64,000 nt of DNA from Desulfocarbo indianensis (GCA_001184205.1 LBMP01000003.1:434001-498000), one strand, 5' to 3'; positions 36,657-44,745 are shown, numbered from the stretch's first letter. Notes: generated by a model from the letters alone, not told the origin. Made by a program: numbers and translations.

Positions 36657-36921
36657 TATGGCTGGATGGCACAGTGTTTCATTGGTCAGCAAAGCAACAA
36701 ACTGCTTAAATTACAATTCTTTCAACGGAAACGAAGCAAGGGTGATCTCGAGACGGTTGTTGGGTTTATGGCAATTGCAAAGCCCGGTGTGAACATAGAG
36801 GCCCCAAGCTTCATATGCCATGTTGAGGCGGGCAAGGTCCCGACCCCGAAGACAACCATGAATCCGTTGGATCAAAAAGCCGGGCAAGGCTTGACAAGCA
36901 GGCCCGCGATTAGACAACAAC
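36657..36921 (+). repeat. IS110 3'-end segment, copy 2 (265 bp)
   Basis: Nearly identical to 22133-22397, same length and same orientation, with about four differences seen by eye. It runs from TATGGCTGG into the 19-bp end CCCGCGATTAGACAACAAC. It contains only the last codons of the IS110 transposase plus its 3' tail. A frame reads through it from the OrfB stub but does not encode a real protein. Confidence 0.85.
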
Positions 36922-37033
36922 CTCCTTGACAACAACAGCTAGTTACATAAAGGTTAAATCGGCCTAAGTGTGTAAGTCAAAGATAATTGAACTCTTTTCA
37001 CGCAGAAACAAAGCCCTGCTTGGTAACTGGCCT

Positions 37034-37069
37034 ATAAAAACAAGCGCCTTGCCATAATGCGCAAGGCGC
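37034..37069 (-). terminator. Intrinsic terminator for the tRNA-Pro transcript
   Basis: Read leftward, a perfect 9-bp stem (GCGCCTTGC / GCAAGGCGC) with an 8-base loop is followed by TTGTTTTTAT. It lies about 140 bases past the tRNA 3' end. A second hairpin (GAAGGGGT / ACCCCTTC, 37146-37175) lies between them. Confidence 0.65.
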
Positions 37070-37207
37070 AAAAACATCACGGTCCCTTTCTGTTTGTACA
37101 AAGCGGCCCTTTGATTGCTCCTTCTATTGCTCCGCAACAAAGCGCGAAGGGGTCAGGCTTTCGCCCAACCCCTTCTTATATCAGCCTTTCGGCTTGTTTG
37201 CCTTTGG

Positions 37208-37281
37208 TCGGGACGACTGGATTTGAACCAGCGACCCCTTGAACCCCATTCAAGTGCGCTCCCATACTGCGCCACGTCCCG
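37208..37281 (-). tRNA. tRNA-Pro (anticodon GGG)
   Basis: A 74-base leftward cloverleaf. The acceptor stem is CGGGACG/CGTCCCG with discriminator A. The D arm has GCGC/GCGC. The anticodon stem CTTGA/TCAAG encloses the loop ATGGGGT, giving anticodon GGG. The T arm carries GGTTCAAAT. The 3' CCA is not encoded. Its 3' side faces the IS remnants, a common integration hot spot, but I see no duplicated tRNA end that would mark an integrated island. Confidence 0.93.
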
Positions 37282-37322
37282 ACGGCGGTTCTGTATTTAC
37301 CATTCAGACACCATACTGTCAA

Positions 37323-38525
37323 TCACGGGCTGTTCAACCCAGCCAGAAGCAACCCCAAGGCTTTCTCCAGGGAAATCAGGGTGGAGCCCAACTCGCCGCC
37401 CGTGCGGCGGGGCGCGGGAAACCAGCGCTCCAGAACGGCCAGCCCCGCCGGGTCCGGCCGGTCGCCGTCCATCAGCGCGGCCTGGGCTTCCAGCGCGGCG
37501 GAACCCTCTCGCCAAACCGGAGCCAGTTCCCCGGCCAGGCGCATGACCAGGCTTTCGTGCTCCTGGCCCGCCGCCCCGGCCAGGGCCCGGCAGAGCGCCA
37601 CCAGGCTCCAAATTTCCAGGCCCCTGGCCCCCCTGCGCCACAGGGGCATGGCGGGATGGCGCTTTTGCCAAAGGCCCAGGCTCAAGCCCTCGCGCCACAG
37701 TTCCTCGGCCCGGCTGGCCAGGTCTTCCGCCGCCGGCAAGCGGCGGGCAAGACCGGGAAAGGCCGGGCCGGGCTCCGCGCCCAGCCAGTGCCGCCAAAGG
37801 TTGCCCAGGCAGCGGGCGCCGTCGGCCGAGCCAGGCGTGTCCAGGTGGGGATAGGAGAGCACCGCCTCGCCCCGGCCCACCAGGGCCTGGATCAGGGCCG
37901 GCTCGCCGCGCAGCAGGACGGGGTCCAGGCGCATGCCGTACGCTTCCTCCAGGCCGGCCCAATCTTCCTGGGATTGCTCGTCCAGCTTGAGATCGGCGCT
38001 GCAAAAACCGGGCGCGGGCTCCCTGTAGCGGGCCAGCACGGTGACCGGGGCCTCATCCGTGGCCGCGAACTGGCCCGGCCACCAAACGTTGAGGCGCAAC
38101 GGCCCGCTCAGGCCTTGCCACAGGGCGTGGCCGCCGCCTTCCTGGGTGGCTTCCACCCACATCGGCCCGGAAGCCGCCGGCAGCCTCTGGGCGCGGGGAA
38201 TCCTGCCCAGTTTGACCAGGCCCATGCCGTCGCTGACCGCAAGCGCCAGGCCGGCCCCGCCGCAAAAGCCCAGGTAGCGGCCGCCTGCCTCCACGAAGCT
38301 GCGCACCTGGCCACAGCCCGCCTCGCCCAAAGCCTGTTTTTTAAGGGAGGGCCAGCCGCCGGGCACCACCAATAGCCCGGCCCCGCGCAAACCGCCCTGG
38401 GCCACCTGGGCGGCGCTGATGGGCTTTAAGGGCAGTCCCAGGTCTTGGCAAGCCTGCCAGGTCATCACGGACCACAGCCCGCCGGCGTCCCAAAGGAGGC
38501 GGGCGGGCTGCTTATCCATGGCCAT
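37323..38525 (-). CDS. Protein with BPL_N-type glutamine-amidotransferase-like domain, paired with TldD
   Basis: A 400-aa protein. Residues 1 to about 170 form a class I amidotransferase-like fold of the biotin-protein-ligase N-terminal type: LLWDAGGLWSVMTWQAC, then GAGLLVVPGGWPSLKKQAL and GGRYLGFCGGAGLAL, where the Cys occupies the nucleophile-elbow position. Residues from about 200 to the end are helical and unrecognised. It starts 8 bases after the TldD stop, so the two are co-transcribed. No glutaminase His/Glu pair is evident, so this may be a binding or chaperone-like domain. Function unknown. Confidence 0.65.
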   Translation of the reverse strand: MAMDKQPARLLWDAGGLWSVMTWQACQDLGLPLKPISAAQVAQGGLRGAGLLVVPGGWPSLKKQALGEAGCGQVRSFVEAGGRYLGFCGGAGLALAVSDGMGLVKLGRIPRAQRLPAASGPMWVEATQEGGGHALWQGLSGPLRLNVWWPGQFAATDEAPVTVLARYREPAPGFCSADLKLDEQSQEDWAGLEEAYGMRLDPVLLRGEPALIQALVGRGEAVLSYPHLDTPGSADGARCLGNLWRHWLGAEPGPAFPGLARRLPAAEDLASRAEELWREGLSLGLWQKRHPAMPLWRRGARGLEIWSLVALCRALAGAAGQEHESLVMRLAGELAPVWREGSAALEAQAALMDGDRPDPAGLAVLERWFPAPRRTGGELGSTLISLEKALGLLLAGLNSP

Positions 38526-38533
38526 GAGCGGGC

Positions 38534-39919
38534 CTAACCCTGGTGCAGGCCGCCCACCACCAGGCTGGGAATGCGCAAGGTGGGCTGGGCGTCGGCCACC
38601 GGGGCTCCCTGGCCGTCCTTGCCGCAGGTGCCCAGGGAATAACCCAGGTCGTTGGCCACCCGGTCTATGTCCTTGAGCACCTTGGGGCCGTTGCCGGTGA
38701 GGGTGGCCCCGCGCACCGGGCGTCCCACCTGCCCGTTTTCGATCAGATAGCCCTCGCTGACCTCGAACACGAAATCGCCGTTCACGGTGTTCACCTGGCC
38801 GCCGCCCATCTTGGCCACGTACAGGCCGCTGGGCGTGTCCTGGAGAATGGCCTGGGGGTCGTCGCCGCCGGGCAGAATGAGGGTGTTGGACATGCGGGGC
38901 ACCGGGCGGTAGCGGTAGGACTCCCTGCGCCCGTTGCCGGTGGGCGCGGCGCCCATCTTGAGAGCGGAGAGCCGGTCCTGCATGTAGCCTTTTAAGATGC
39001 CCTTTTCAATGAGCAAGGTGCGCTGGCTGGGCACGCCCTCGTCGTCAAAGCCGTAGGAGCCGCGCCGGCCCGCCAAAGTGGAATCGTCCACTACGCTCAC
39101 CAGGGAACTGGCCACGCATTGGCCGATCTTGCCCGCGTAGACGCTCATGCCCTCGTTGATGTGGTCGCCCTCCAGGCCGTGGCCCACCGCCTCGTGGATC
39201 ATGGTGCCGCCGGCCGTGGCCCCCAGCACCACCGGCATGGAGCCGCCGGGGGCGGGGTCCGCCTCCAATTGCAAAAGCGCCCGGCGGGCGGCGATGCGCG
39301 CCACCTCCTCGGGGCTGGTCGCCTCCAGAATCTCCAGGCCGCCCAGGCCGCCCGCGGTTTCATAGCCGGTCTGCACCAGCTCGCCGTCGGCCGCCACGCA
39401 GTGCACCGCGATAAGGAGATAGGGCCTTACGTCCTCCACCTCCACCCCCAGGGACGAGGCGATGAACACCTCTTGCATGCGGTCGGCGTAGGTCACCCGC
39501 ACCTGGCGTATGCGGGGGTCCAGGGCCCTGGCCGCCGCCTCGGCCGCGCGCACCATCTCCACCTTGAGCGCCGTGTCGGCCCGGTGGAAAGGCTTGAGCG
39601 CCTTGGCCTGATAGCCCGGCTGTATCTGGCCGGGCGGGGAGGGTTTGGCCGCCTGTCCGCCGGCCAAGGCGGCCAGGTTCCTGGCCAGGGGCAGCAAGCC
39701 GTCCTGGGTCTGGTCGTTGGTGTGGGCATAGGCGGTGCGGTTGTCGTACACCAGGCGCAGGCCGGCTCCCCGGTCCACGCCGCCTATGATCTTTTCCACC
39801 TTGCCGTCGTCCAGGATGATGGTCAGGCCGTTGCTGTTTTCCATGAAAAGCTCCGACCACTGGCCGCCGCCGGCCAGGGCGGCCTCCAGGATCGGCTGAG
39901 CCTTGGGTAGCTCGTTCAT
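38534..39919 (-). CDS. tldD: TldD-family metallopeptidase
   Basis: A 461-aa zinc peptidase of the TldD/PmbA family (U62). The metal site HEAVGH fits the family HExxxH motif and is followed by GLEGDHINEGMSVYAGKIGQ. Other signatures are GSYGFDDEGVPSQRTLLIEKG and MSNTLILPGG. In E. coli, TldD works with TldE (PmbA) to trim unfolded peptides, for example microcin B17 precursors and CcdA. No TldE gene lies next to it here; the neighbour is an amidotransferase-like protein. Length is normal for the family. Confidence 0.92.
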   Translation of the reverse strand: MNELPKAQPILEAALAGGGQWSELFMENSNGLTIILDDGKVEKIIGGVDRGAGLRLVYDNRTAYAHTNDQTQDGLLPLARNLAALAGGQAAKPSPPGQIQPGYQAKALKPFHRADTALKVEMVRAAEAAARALDPRIRQVRVTYADRMQEVFIASSLGVEVEDVRPYLLIAVHCVAADGELVQTGYETAGGLGGLEILEATSPEEVARIAARRALLQLEADPAPGGSMPVVLGATAGGTMIHEAVGHGLEGDHINEGMSVYAGKIGQCVASSLVSVVDDSTLAGRRGSYGFDDEGVPSQRTLLIEKGILKGYMQDRLSALKMGAAPTGNGRRESYRYRPVPRMSNTLILPGGDDPQAILQDTPSGLYVAKMGGGQVNTVNGDFVFEVSEGYLIENGQVGRPVRGATLTGNGPKVLKDIDRVANDLGYSLGTCGKDGQGAPVADAQPTLRIPSLVVGGLHQG

Positions 39920-40046
39920 GCTGCTTATTGCCTCCCGCCAAGGTTTGGGCTGGCGTTTCGTTTTTGGTAGCGAACCTTAGCATAGGCCCCCTGGGGGGTC
40001 AACGCGGGCCTATGAGCGGCCGCCTTTTAGGAAAGACACAATATGC

Positions 40047-40052
40047 TATAAT
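40047..40052 (+). promoter_or_regulatory. Consensus -10 element (TATAAT) upstream of the rhodanese gene
   Basis: A perfect TATAAT lies 80 bases before the ATG at 40132. The -35 region at 17-base spacing (CTTTTA) is poor, so the promoter may need an activator or be weak. Confidence 0.4.
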
Positions 40053-40131
40053 TGTCCAACTTTTTGGCCATCACGGGGCCGGCTACCGTTATCTGACCCT
40101 AACTATTCGATATTAAGAAGGATAATCGGCC

Positions 40132-40770
40132 ATGCCTAGAACTTGCCTCATATGGGCCCTTGCCGCGTTTCTTGCCCTGGCGCTCGGCAACGATGCGCCG
40201 GCCAAGGAAGCCAGGAACGCCGCCACCATAAGCGCCTTGCAGGCCCAGGAGATGCTGAGCCAGGAAACCAAGCCCGCCTTCATGATAGACGTGCGCACCC
40301 GGGCCGAATATGAGCTTTTGGGCCATCCCCCCAAGGCTTACAACGTGCCCTGGCGCTTTGCCAGCAATGATTTTCAGGTGCAGGACGGCCCCTACCAGGG
40401 ACGCAAGGCCGAGCACACCGGGTATCAGCTCAGCGCCCAGCCCAACCCGGATTTCGTGGGCGTGGTGCAGTCCCTGTTCAAGCCCGAGGACCGGCTGGTG
40501 GTCATCTCCGCCAACGGCGATGACGGAGCCGAGGCGGCCGACGCCTTGAACGCGGCCGGCTTCAAATACGTCTACAACGTCCGGCACGGCTTCCTGGGGG
40601 ACGCGCTCTCCGCGCCGGATCAGGAAAAGCTGGCGGAAAAATACTCGCCCCACAACGGCCTGCGCGGCCGGGTCAACGGCTGGCTCTATTGGGGATTGCC
40701 GGTGAGCCACGCCATAGACCCGCGCTATGTGTACCCGCCGGACCTGAAGCGCATGCAGCTCTTGCGCTAA
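40132..40770 (+). CDS. Exported rhodanese-like protein without the catalytic Cys
   Basis: A 212-aa periplasmic protein with a signal peptide (LIWALAAFLALALGNDAPA|KE). The rhodanese fold is seen in ISALQAQEMLSQETKPAFMIDVRTRAEYELLGHPPKAYNVPW and the strand RLVVISANGDDGAEAADAL. In active rhodaneses this strand ends in a Cys-containing loop (for example VYCRSG); here it reads SANGDD with no Cys, so sulfur transfer is unlikely. Binding of a partner or ligand is more likely. It converges with the cytochrome b/Rieske genes (20 bases between stops), which may or may not be related. Confidence 0.8.
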   Translation: MPRTCLIWALAAFLALALGNDAPAKEARNAATISALQAQEMLSQETKPAFMIDVRTRAEYELLGHPPKAYNVPWRFASNDFQVQDGPYQGRKAEHTGYQLSAQPNPDFVGVVQSLFKPEDRLVVISANGDDGAEAADALNAAGFKYVYNVRHGFLGDALSAPDQEKLAEKYSPHNGLRGRVNGWLYWGLPVSHAIDPRYVYPPDLKRMQLLR

Positions 40771-40790
40771 GGCGTAAGCGTTTATTTTTA

Positions 40791-41417
40791 CTAAAGATTG
40801 CCTAAGGGACGGCCATCGCGGCGGATGCGCCAGAAGTGATACATTGTTATGCTAAGTGTTATCACGGGCAGCCCCAGGCAGTGCAGCACGTAAAATCTGA
40901 GCAGCGAGGTCTCGCCCAGGGCCTCGCCTCCCAGAAGCAGCCGCTTCAACAGCCCGCCCAGCCAGGGAATCTCGCCGATGAGCCCGGCGGCCACCGTGGC
41001 CGCCGCCTTGGTGGGCTCGTCCCAGCGCAGCACGTAGCCGCTCAAATCCAGGGCCAGGGTCAGCGCCAAGAGCGCCAGCCCCACCAGCCAGTTCAGGCCC
41101 CTGGGCGGCAGATAGGCTCCGGTGGCCAGCACCCGCAGCATGTGCAGGATCAGGGCCGCCACCATGGCCTGTCCGGCCAGATAATGCAGCCTGCGGAAGA
41201 ACCAGGCAAAAGGCAGCGCGCCCGCCTCCTGGGCGAAAAAGGCGGCCGCGCCCTGGGGTGTGGGCACGTAGTGAAACATGAGGATGGCGCCGCTTAAGGC
41301 CAGCACCACGAACAAGAGAAAGGCGATGCCCCCCAGGCAAAAGGAGTAGCGCGGCCTTCCCCGTTCATAGGGCAGGCGCTGGGGGTGAATATGCTCCAGA
41401 AAACCCTGCCGCGCCAT
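40791..41417 (-). CDS. Cytochrome b N-terminal domain protein (cytochrome b6-like)
   Basis: A 208-aa membrane protein with four hydrophobic segments, the size of cytochrome b6. Two helices carry the heme-ligand His pairs: RRLHYLAGQAMVAALILHML and RFYVLHCLGLPVITLSITMYHFW. The Gly-containing FCLGGIAFLLFVVLALSGAIL helix and the LDLSGYVLRWDE loop (quinone-site side) are family hallmarks. Its ATG overlaps the Rieske stop (TGATG). With the Rieske protein and the subunit-IV-like protein encoded divergently it should form a quinol-oxidising bc-type complex. Confidence 0.9.
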   Translation of the reverse strand: MARQGFLEHIHPQRLPYERGRPRYSFCLGGIAFLLFVVLALSGAILMFHYVPTPQGAAAFFAQEAGALPFAWFFRRLHYLAGQAMVAALILHMLRVLATGAYLPPRGLNWLVGLALLALTLALDLSGYVLRWDEPTKAAATVAAGLIGEIPWLGGLLKRLLLGGEALGETSLLRFYVLHCLGLPVITLSITMYHFWRIRRDGRPLGNL

Positions 41418-41920
41418 CAGGCCTCCCCCGCCTTCAGGCGCGCCCCGGCCGGGGCCGGCCGCTGGGGATCGGCCAGGAGCCAGCCCCTGGCGTCGCGCTC
41501 CAGGGCGAGCTGGCCCAGGCCCTGTTGCGCCGGCCCCTTAAGCAGGGCACCGTCATAGGCAAAGGCCGAGCCGTGGCAGGGGCACAGGAAGCGGCCCTGG
41601 CCGGGGCTCCATTCCGGCCGGCAGCCCAGGTGGGGGCAGGTCAGGCCGAGGGCGAACAGGCCCGCCTGGTCGCGCAGGAGGGCCACCCCGCCTTGGGCCA
41701 GGACCTGGCCCGGCAGGGGCAGTTTTTGGGGATCAAAGGCCACCGGCCCGGCCGCGCCGGCGCTGGAGCCGGCGCCGATCAAACGCAGCGCCGCGCCCAG
41801 GGCCAAACCGGCGGCCGCCACCAGCCCGGCCCAGAGCAAAAGCCAAAAGCCCCGCAACAGGCCCCGCCGGGAAGGGCGGGCTTGGGCGGGGGCTGGGTTT
41901 TCTTGGCTGGCGTGTGGCAT
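41417..41920 (-). CDS. Rieske 2Fe-2S protein
   Basis: A 167-aa membrane-anchored iron-sulfur protein. A twin-arginine motif (SRRGLLRGFW) precedes one transmembrane helix. The Rieske motifs are CPHLGC and CPCHGSAF, 17 residues apart between first Cys and second block, giving two Cys and two His ligands plus the disulfide Cys pair. It moves electrons from quinol at the cytochrome b site to a c-type acceptor, which is not encoded here unless it is one of the multiheme cytochromes upstream. Overlaps the cytochrome b start by one base. Confidence 0.92.
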   Translation of the reverse strand: MPHASQENPAPAQARPSRRGLLRGFWLLLWAGLVAAAGLALGAALRLIGAGSSAGAAGPVAFDPQKLPLPGQVLAQGGVALLRDQAGLFALGLTCPHLGCRPEWSPGQGRFLCPCHGSAFAYDGALLKGPAQQGLGQLALERDARGWLLADPQRPAPAGARLKAGEA

Positions 41921-41985
41921 GGCTAAACTTACCCTGGGCCCGGCCCGCGCCGCAAGCCGGCTTGAATCGCGCCCCAGGCCCAGCT

Positions 41986-42372
41986 ATGATTCCAAGCATG
42001 AAGCCCGAGTTCATAAGCCGCGATCAGCTCCTGGCCGCCGAGGGCCTGGCCGCCATCCTGGCCCTGGCCCTCCTATGCCTGGCCGCCGCGCTCTATCCCC
42101 TGGAGCCGGTGGGGCAGGTCGCCTCCCAGGGGCGGGCGGACGCGCCCTGGCTGTTCTTGGGCCTGCAAGAGCTGCTGCGCCATTTGCCGGCCCTGTTGGC
42201 CGGGGTCCTCATCCCCTGCGCGGCGCTGGCCTTCACCGCGGCCCTGCCCTGGCTGGCCGGCGAAGGAAAGCAGGACCCACCCCACTGGCGGCGCGCCTGG
42301 CGTCCGGCCGAGTACGGGGCCTGGTTCATCACCGTCGCCTGGCTGGGCCTCACGGTCTATGCCGCGTTTTGA
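41986..42372 (+). CDS. Cytochrome b C-terminal (subunit IV-like) membrane protein, divergent from its partners
   Basis: A membrane protein of about 124-128 aa with three hydrophobic segments. The block DAPWLFLGLQELLRHLPALLAG corresponds to the PWYFLGLQE region of subunit IV/cytochrome b C-terminus at the quinol site, and ALYPLEPVGQVASQG precedes it as in PetD-type proteins. Start is uncertain: ATG at 41986 or 41998, neither with a strong ribosome binding site. It is encoded divergently from the Rieske/cytochrome b pair across about 65 bases, an unusual arrangement, since petB and petD are normally consecutive. Confidence 0.7.
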   Translation: MIPSMKPEFISRDQLLAAEGLAAILALALLCLAAALYPLEPVGQVASQGRADAPWLFLGLQELLRHLPALLAGVLIPCAALAFTAALPWLAGEGKQDPPHWRRAWRPAEYGAWFITVAWLGLTVYAAF

Positions 42373-42414
42373 CGGGGGCATCAACTCCGCCCACCGTTAT
42401 TTTCTAGTTATTGG

Positions 42415-42993
42415 CTATTCTTCGTCCAGGGGCGCGCCGGACCAGGGCTGGTAAAAGCCGTGCTCCACCCCCAAGAGGGCCAGGGCCCTGGCGGCGGTGT
42501 GCCGCGCCATTTCCTCGATGCTGGCGGGCCTATGATAAAGCGCGGGCACCGGCGGCATGATGAAGGCGCCCAGATCGGCGGCGCGGGCCATGAGCTCCAG
42601 GTGGCCCTTGTGCAGGGGGGTTTCCCGCACCATGAGCACCAGGGGCCGCCGTTCCTTGAGGTGAACGTCCGCCGCCCGGGCTATCAGGCCGCTGGCGTAG
42701 CTGTTGGTGATGGCTGAAAGCGTCTTGATGGTGCAGGGGGCCACCAGCATGCCTGCGGTGGCGAAGCTGCCCGAGGCGGGTGCGGCCCCCACGTCCTCCG
42801 GGTCGTAGGCCTTTTCGGCCAGGGCGGTGGCCCGCTCCCGGTCCAGGCCGGTTTCCAGGGACAGGGTGCGCGCCCCGGCCTGGCTGAGGATGAGATGGCC
42901 GGGACGGCCCAACTCCCGCAGCAGGCGCAAGGCCTCCACGCCGTAGATGGCGCCGCTGGCTCCGGTTATGGCCACCAGGATGGGTTTGGGCAT
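42415..42993 (-). CDS. ubiX: UbiX-type flavin prenyltransferase
   Basis: A 192-aa enzyme that joins dimethylallyl phosphate to FMN to make prenyl-FMN, the cofactor of UbiD-type decarboxylases. Family marks are ILVAITGASGAIYGVEALRLL at the start, AGMLVAPCTIKTLSAITNSYASGLIARAADV in the middle (FMN site and Ser/Cys region) and RPLVLMVRETPLHKGHLELM with the Glu/Arg pair. No ubiD gene is in the window, so the decarboxylase it serves lies elsewhere. GGGAG lies upstream of the ATG. Confidence 0.93.
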   Translation of the reverse strand: MPKPILVAITGASGAIYGVEALRLLRELGRPGHLILSQAGARTLSLETGLDRERATALAEKAYDPEDVGAAPASGSFATAGMLVAPCTIKTLSAITNSYASGLIARAADVHLKERRPLVLMVRETPLHKGHLELMARAADLGAFIMPPVPALYHRPASIEEMARHTAARALALLGVEHGFYQPWSGAPLDEE

Positions 42994-43045
42994 ACCGGTC
43001 TCCCAAGGTTCCGTTGTTATCTTGGACTATACCGGCGCGACCAGG

Positions 43046-43084
43046 AAAAGAAAAGTCCGCGCCTTCGCCTTGGAAGACGCGGAC
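43046..43084 (-). terminator. Intrinsic terminator after the 112-aa gene
   Basis: Read leftward, GTCCGCG/CGCGGAC with an inner CTTC/GAAG pair is followed by TTTTCTTTT. It begins 20 bases past the stop at 43104 and separates that gene from ubiX. Confidence 0.85.
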
Positions 43085-43103
43085 CCTTGGGGCCTGGGAT
43101 GCT

Positions 43104-43442
43104 TTAAACCACCGTGTCAAATATGGAGCCCGTTGGCTTCAGGCTGGAGCTGGCGCTCAGCCCGGTTCCCCTGCCCGGCCCGGTGACCAGAGCGGCGTTG
43201 GCCAGGTCCTTGAGGTCTTCCTTGAAAGCGGAACCTTGCAGGCGGTTTTCCGTGCCGCCGCTGCCCATGAGCTTGCTGACCAGGCCCGCCCCAGGCTGGT
43301 CATCCTCGCTGCCCATCATGTTGCTGATGGCCAACGCGTTGCCTTCGGTCTTGCCAAGGCCCAGGCTGCTGGCCTGGGATTGACCGATGGCCAGGGCGGA
43401 CTGGGTCTGCATATTGGCCAAACCGTTAAAAGTAATAGGCAT
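43104..43442 (-). CDS. Small protein of unknown function (112 aa), Ser/Gly/Ala-rich
   Basis: A 112-aa soluble protein without signal peptide. It starts MPITFNGLANMQTQSALAIG and ends SSLKPTGSIFDTVV, with low-complexity Ser/Gly stretches. I do not recognise it. The start at 43442 is backed by GGAGG 7-8 bases upstream; a longer frame adds 37 basic residues with no start signal. A clean intrinsic terminator follows, so it is a self-contained transcription unit, which argues that it is real. Confidence 0.6.
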   Translation of the reverse strand: MPITFNGLANMQTQSALAIGQSQASSLGLGKTEGNALAISNMMGSEDDQPGAGLVSKLMGSGGTENRLQGSAFKEDLKDLANAALVTGPGRGTGLSASSSLKPTGSIFDTVV

Positions 43443-43571
43443 AAGAGCACCTCCGACTCGGCGCCCTCCCTGGACGTATCTAGCCTTCCGTGGAGTTTTT
43501 TCAACAAGGCGTGTCAGCGCTTTCATAATAGCAATTAGAGCAGGGCTTGCCAAGCAATATCTTGATTTTCA

Positions 43572-43583
43572 TGAAACGTTTCA
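43572..43583. promoter_or_regulatory. Perfect 12-bp palindrome of LacI-operator type
   Basis: TGAAACGTTTCA, with a central CG, lies in the 254-base spacer between the divergent 112-aa and MetE-like genes. LacI-family regulators bind such sites, but one 12-bp palindrome can arise by chance. Confidence 0.3.
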
Positions 43584-43696
43584 GGTTGGCCAGGGTTATC
43601 GACATCGCCGATTGCGTAAGCCGCGTTACTCGGGTAATTATTATTGATAAGCCCTAATTCCTGCCAATGCTCAATCATCCTCCAGCGGAGCGAAGC

Positions 43697-44722
43697 ATGC
43701 CCATACCAGGCAATCTCTTGACCACCGCCATGGCCGTCATGCCCCACAAGGACGTGGACCGCGCCCTGCAGCAGGCCCTGAGCCTGGACATCCCCTATTG
43801 GCCCCAATTGCCGCACGTCAGCTATTACGAGGACATGTACGTGCAGGCCGCCGAGCATTTCCCCGGTACGGTGCTGGATTTGGAGGCCAACACCTTAAGC
43901 TTTTCCCATGACAAGTTCTACGCCGAGTTGGAAGAAACCCTGGCCCATTACGAGGAGCCCGAGTATTTCGACATTTCGCCAAGCTACTCGGTGGTCTATC
44001 ACAAGTTTCTGGAGCTGGACCTTTCCGGGCGGCCGGCCATCCGGGGCCAGTTGGAGGGCCCCATCAGCTTCGGCCTCAACGTGAAGGACCAAGACGACCG
44101 GCCCATCCTGTTCGACGACGAGGTGCGGCCCTTCATGCTGGAGGTAATGGCCAAGCGGGTGAACGCCCAGCTAAGCAAGCTCAAGGCGCTCAACCCCAAC
44201 GCCTTCATGTTCGTGGACGAACCCGGCCTGCAATTCATTTTCAGCGCCCTTTCCGGCTATAGCGACACCAAGGCCTTCGCCGACCTGGAAACCTTTTTCG
44301 GGGCCATCGAGCGCCCCCGCGGGGTGCATCTCTGCGGCAACCCGGATTGGGATTTTCTCCTGAAGCTGGACCTGGACGTGCTGAGCCTGGACGCCTTTTC
44401 CAACGGCGAGGTGTTCGCCTCCTACGCCAAGGCCGTGTCGCGTTTCCTGGAGCGCGGCGGCCGTCTGGTGTGGGGCATGGTGCCCACCAATTTCGAGCCC
44501 TACAGCCAGGAAGATATGGCTTCCCTGGAGGCGCGCCTGGCCGAGGCCTGGGGAGCCTTGAGCCGGCGGGGGGTGGACCGCGATTTCCTGCTTTCCCGCA
44601 GCCTGCTTTCGCCGGCCACCTGCTGCCTGGTCAACCCTGACGGCGAAAAGACCGTGGAAAAGGCCTTCGCCACGGTGCGGGCCCTGTCGCAGCGCCTGCG
44701 CGAGAAATTCCGTTTGGAGTAA
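43697..44722 (+). CDS. MetE-core-like protein (cobalamin-independent methionine synthase C-domain/UROD superfamily)
   Basis: A 341-aa single-domain TIM-barrel protein related to the C-terminal half of MetE (COG0620). Blocks include QLEGPISFGLN, PNAFMFVDEPGLQF, GVHLCGNPDWDFLL (possible zinc ligands His and Cys), LDVLSLDAF, LVWGMVPTNFEP and the final SPATCCLVNPDGEKTVEKAF (second Cys ligand). The folate-binding N-terminal half of MetE is absent, so the methyl donor is probably a methylcobamide/corrinoid protein or a methylated small molecule. The start at 43697 follows GGAG at 6 bases. The cupin gene lies 23 bases downstream and is probably co-transcribed. Confidence 0.8.
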   Translation: MPIPGNLLTTAMAVMPHKDVDRALQQALSLDIPYWPQLPHVSYYEDMYVQAAEHFPGTVLDLEANTLSFSHDKFYAELEETLAHYEEPEYFDISPSYSVVYHKFLELDLSGRPAIRGQLEGPISFGLNVKDQDDRPILFDDEVRPFMLEVMAKRVNAQLSKLKALNPNAFMFVDEPGLQFIFSALSGYSDTKAFADLETFFGAIERPRGVHLCGNPDWDFLLKLDLDVLSLDAFSNGEVFASYAKAVSRFLERGGRLVWGMVPTNFEPYSQEDMASLEARLAEAWGALSRRGVDRDFLLSRSLLSPATCCLVNPDGEKTVEKAFATVRALSQRLREKFRLE

Positions 44723-44745
44723 TTCCATTTAACAAAGGACCCGTC

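Noticed and set aside
37208-37281. tRNA-Pro as the attachment site of an integrated island
   Set aside because: I found no second copy of the tRNA 3' end and no integrase gene in the window, so only nearby IS debris supports the idea.
37057-37546. Two short rightward frames over the tRNA-Pro gene
   Set aside because: They contain TTGFEPATP and LDLNQRPLEP, which are well-known false peptides from translating tRNA genes on the wrong strand.
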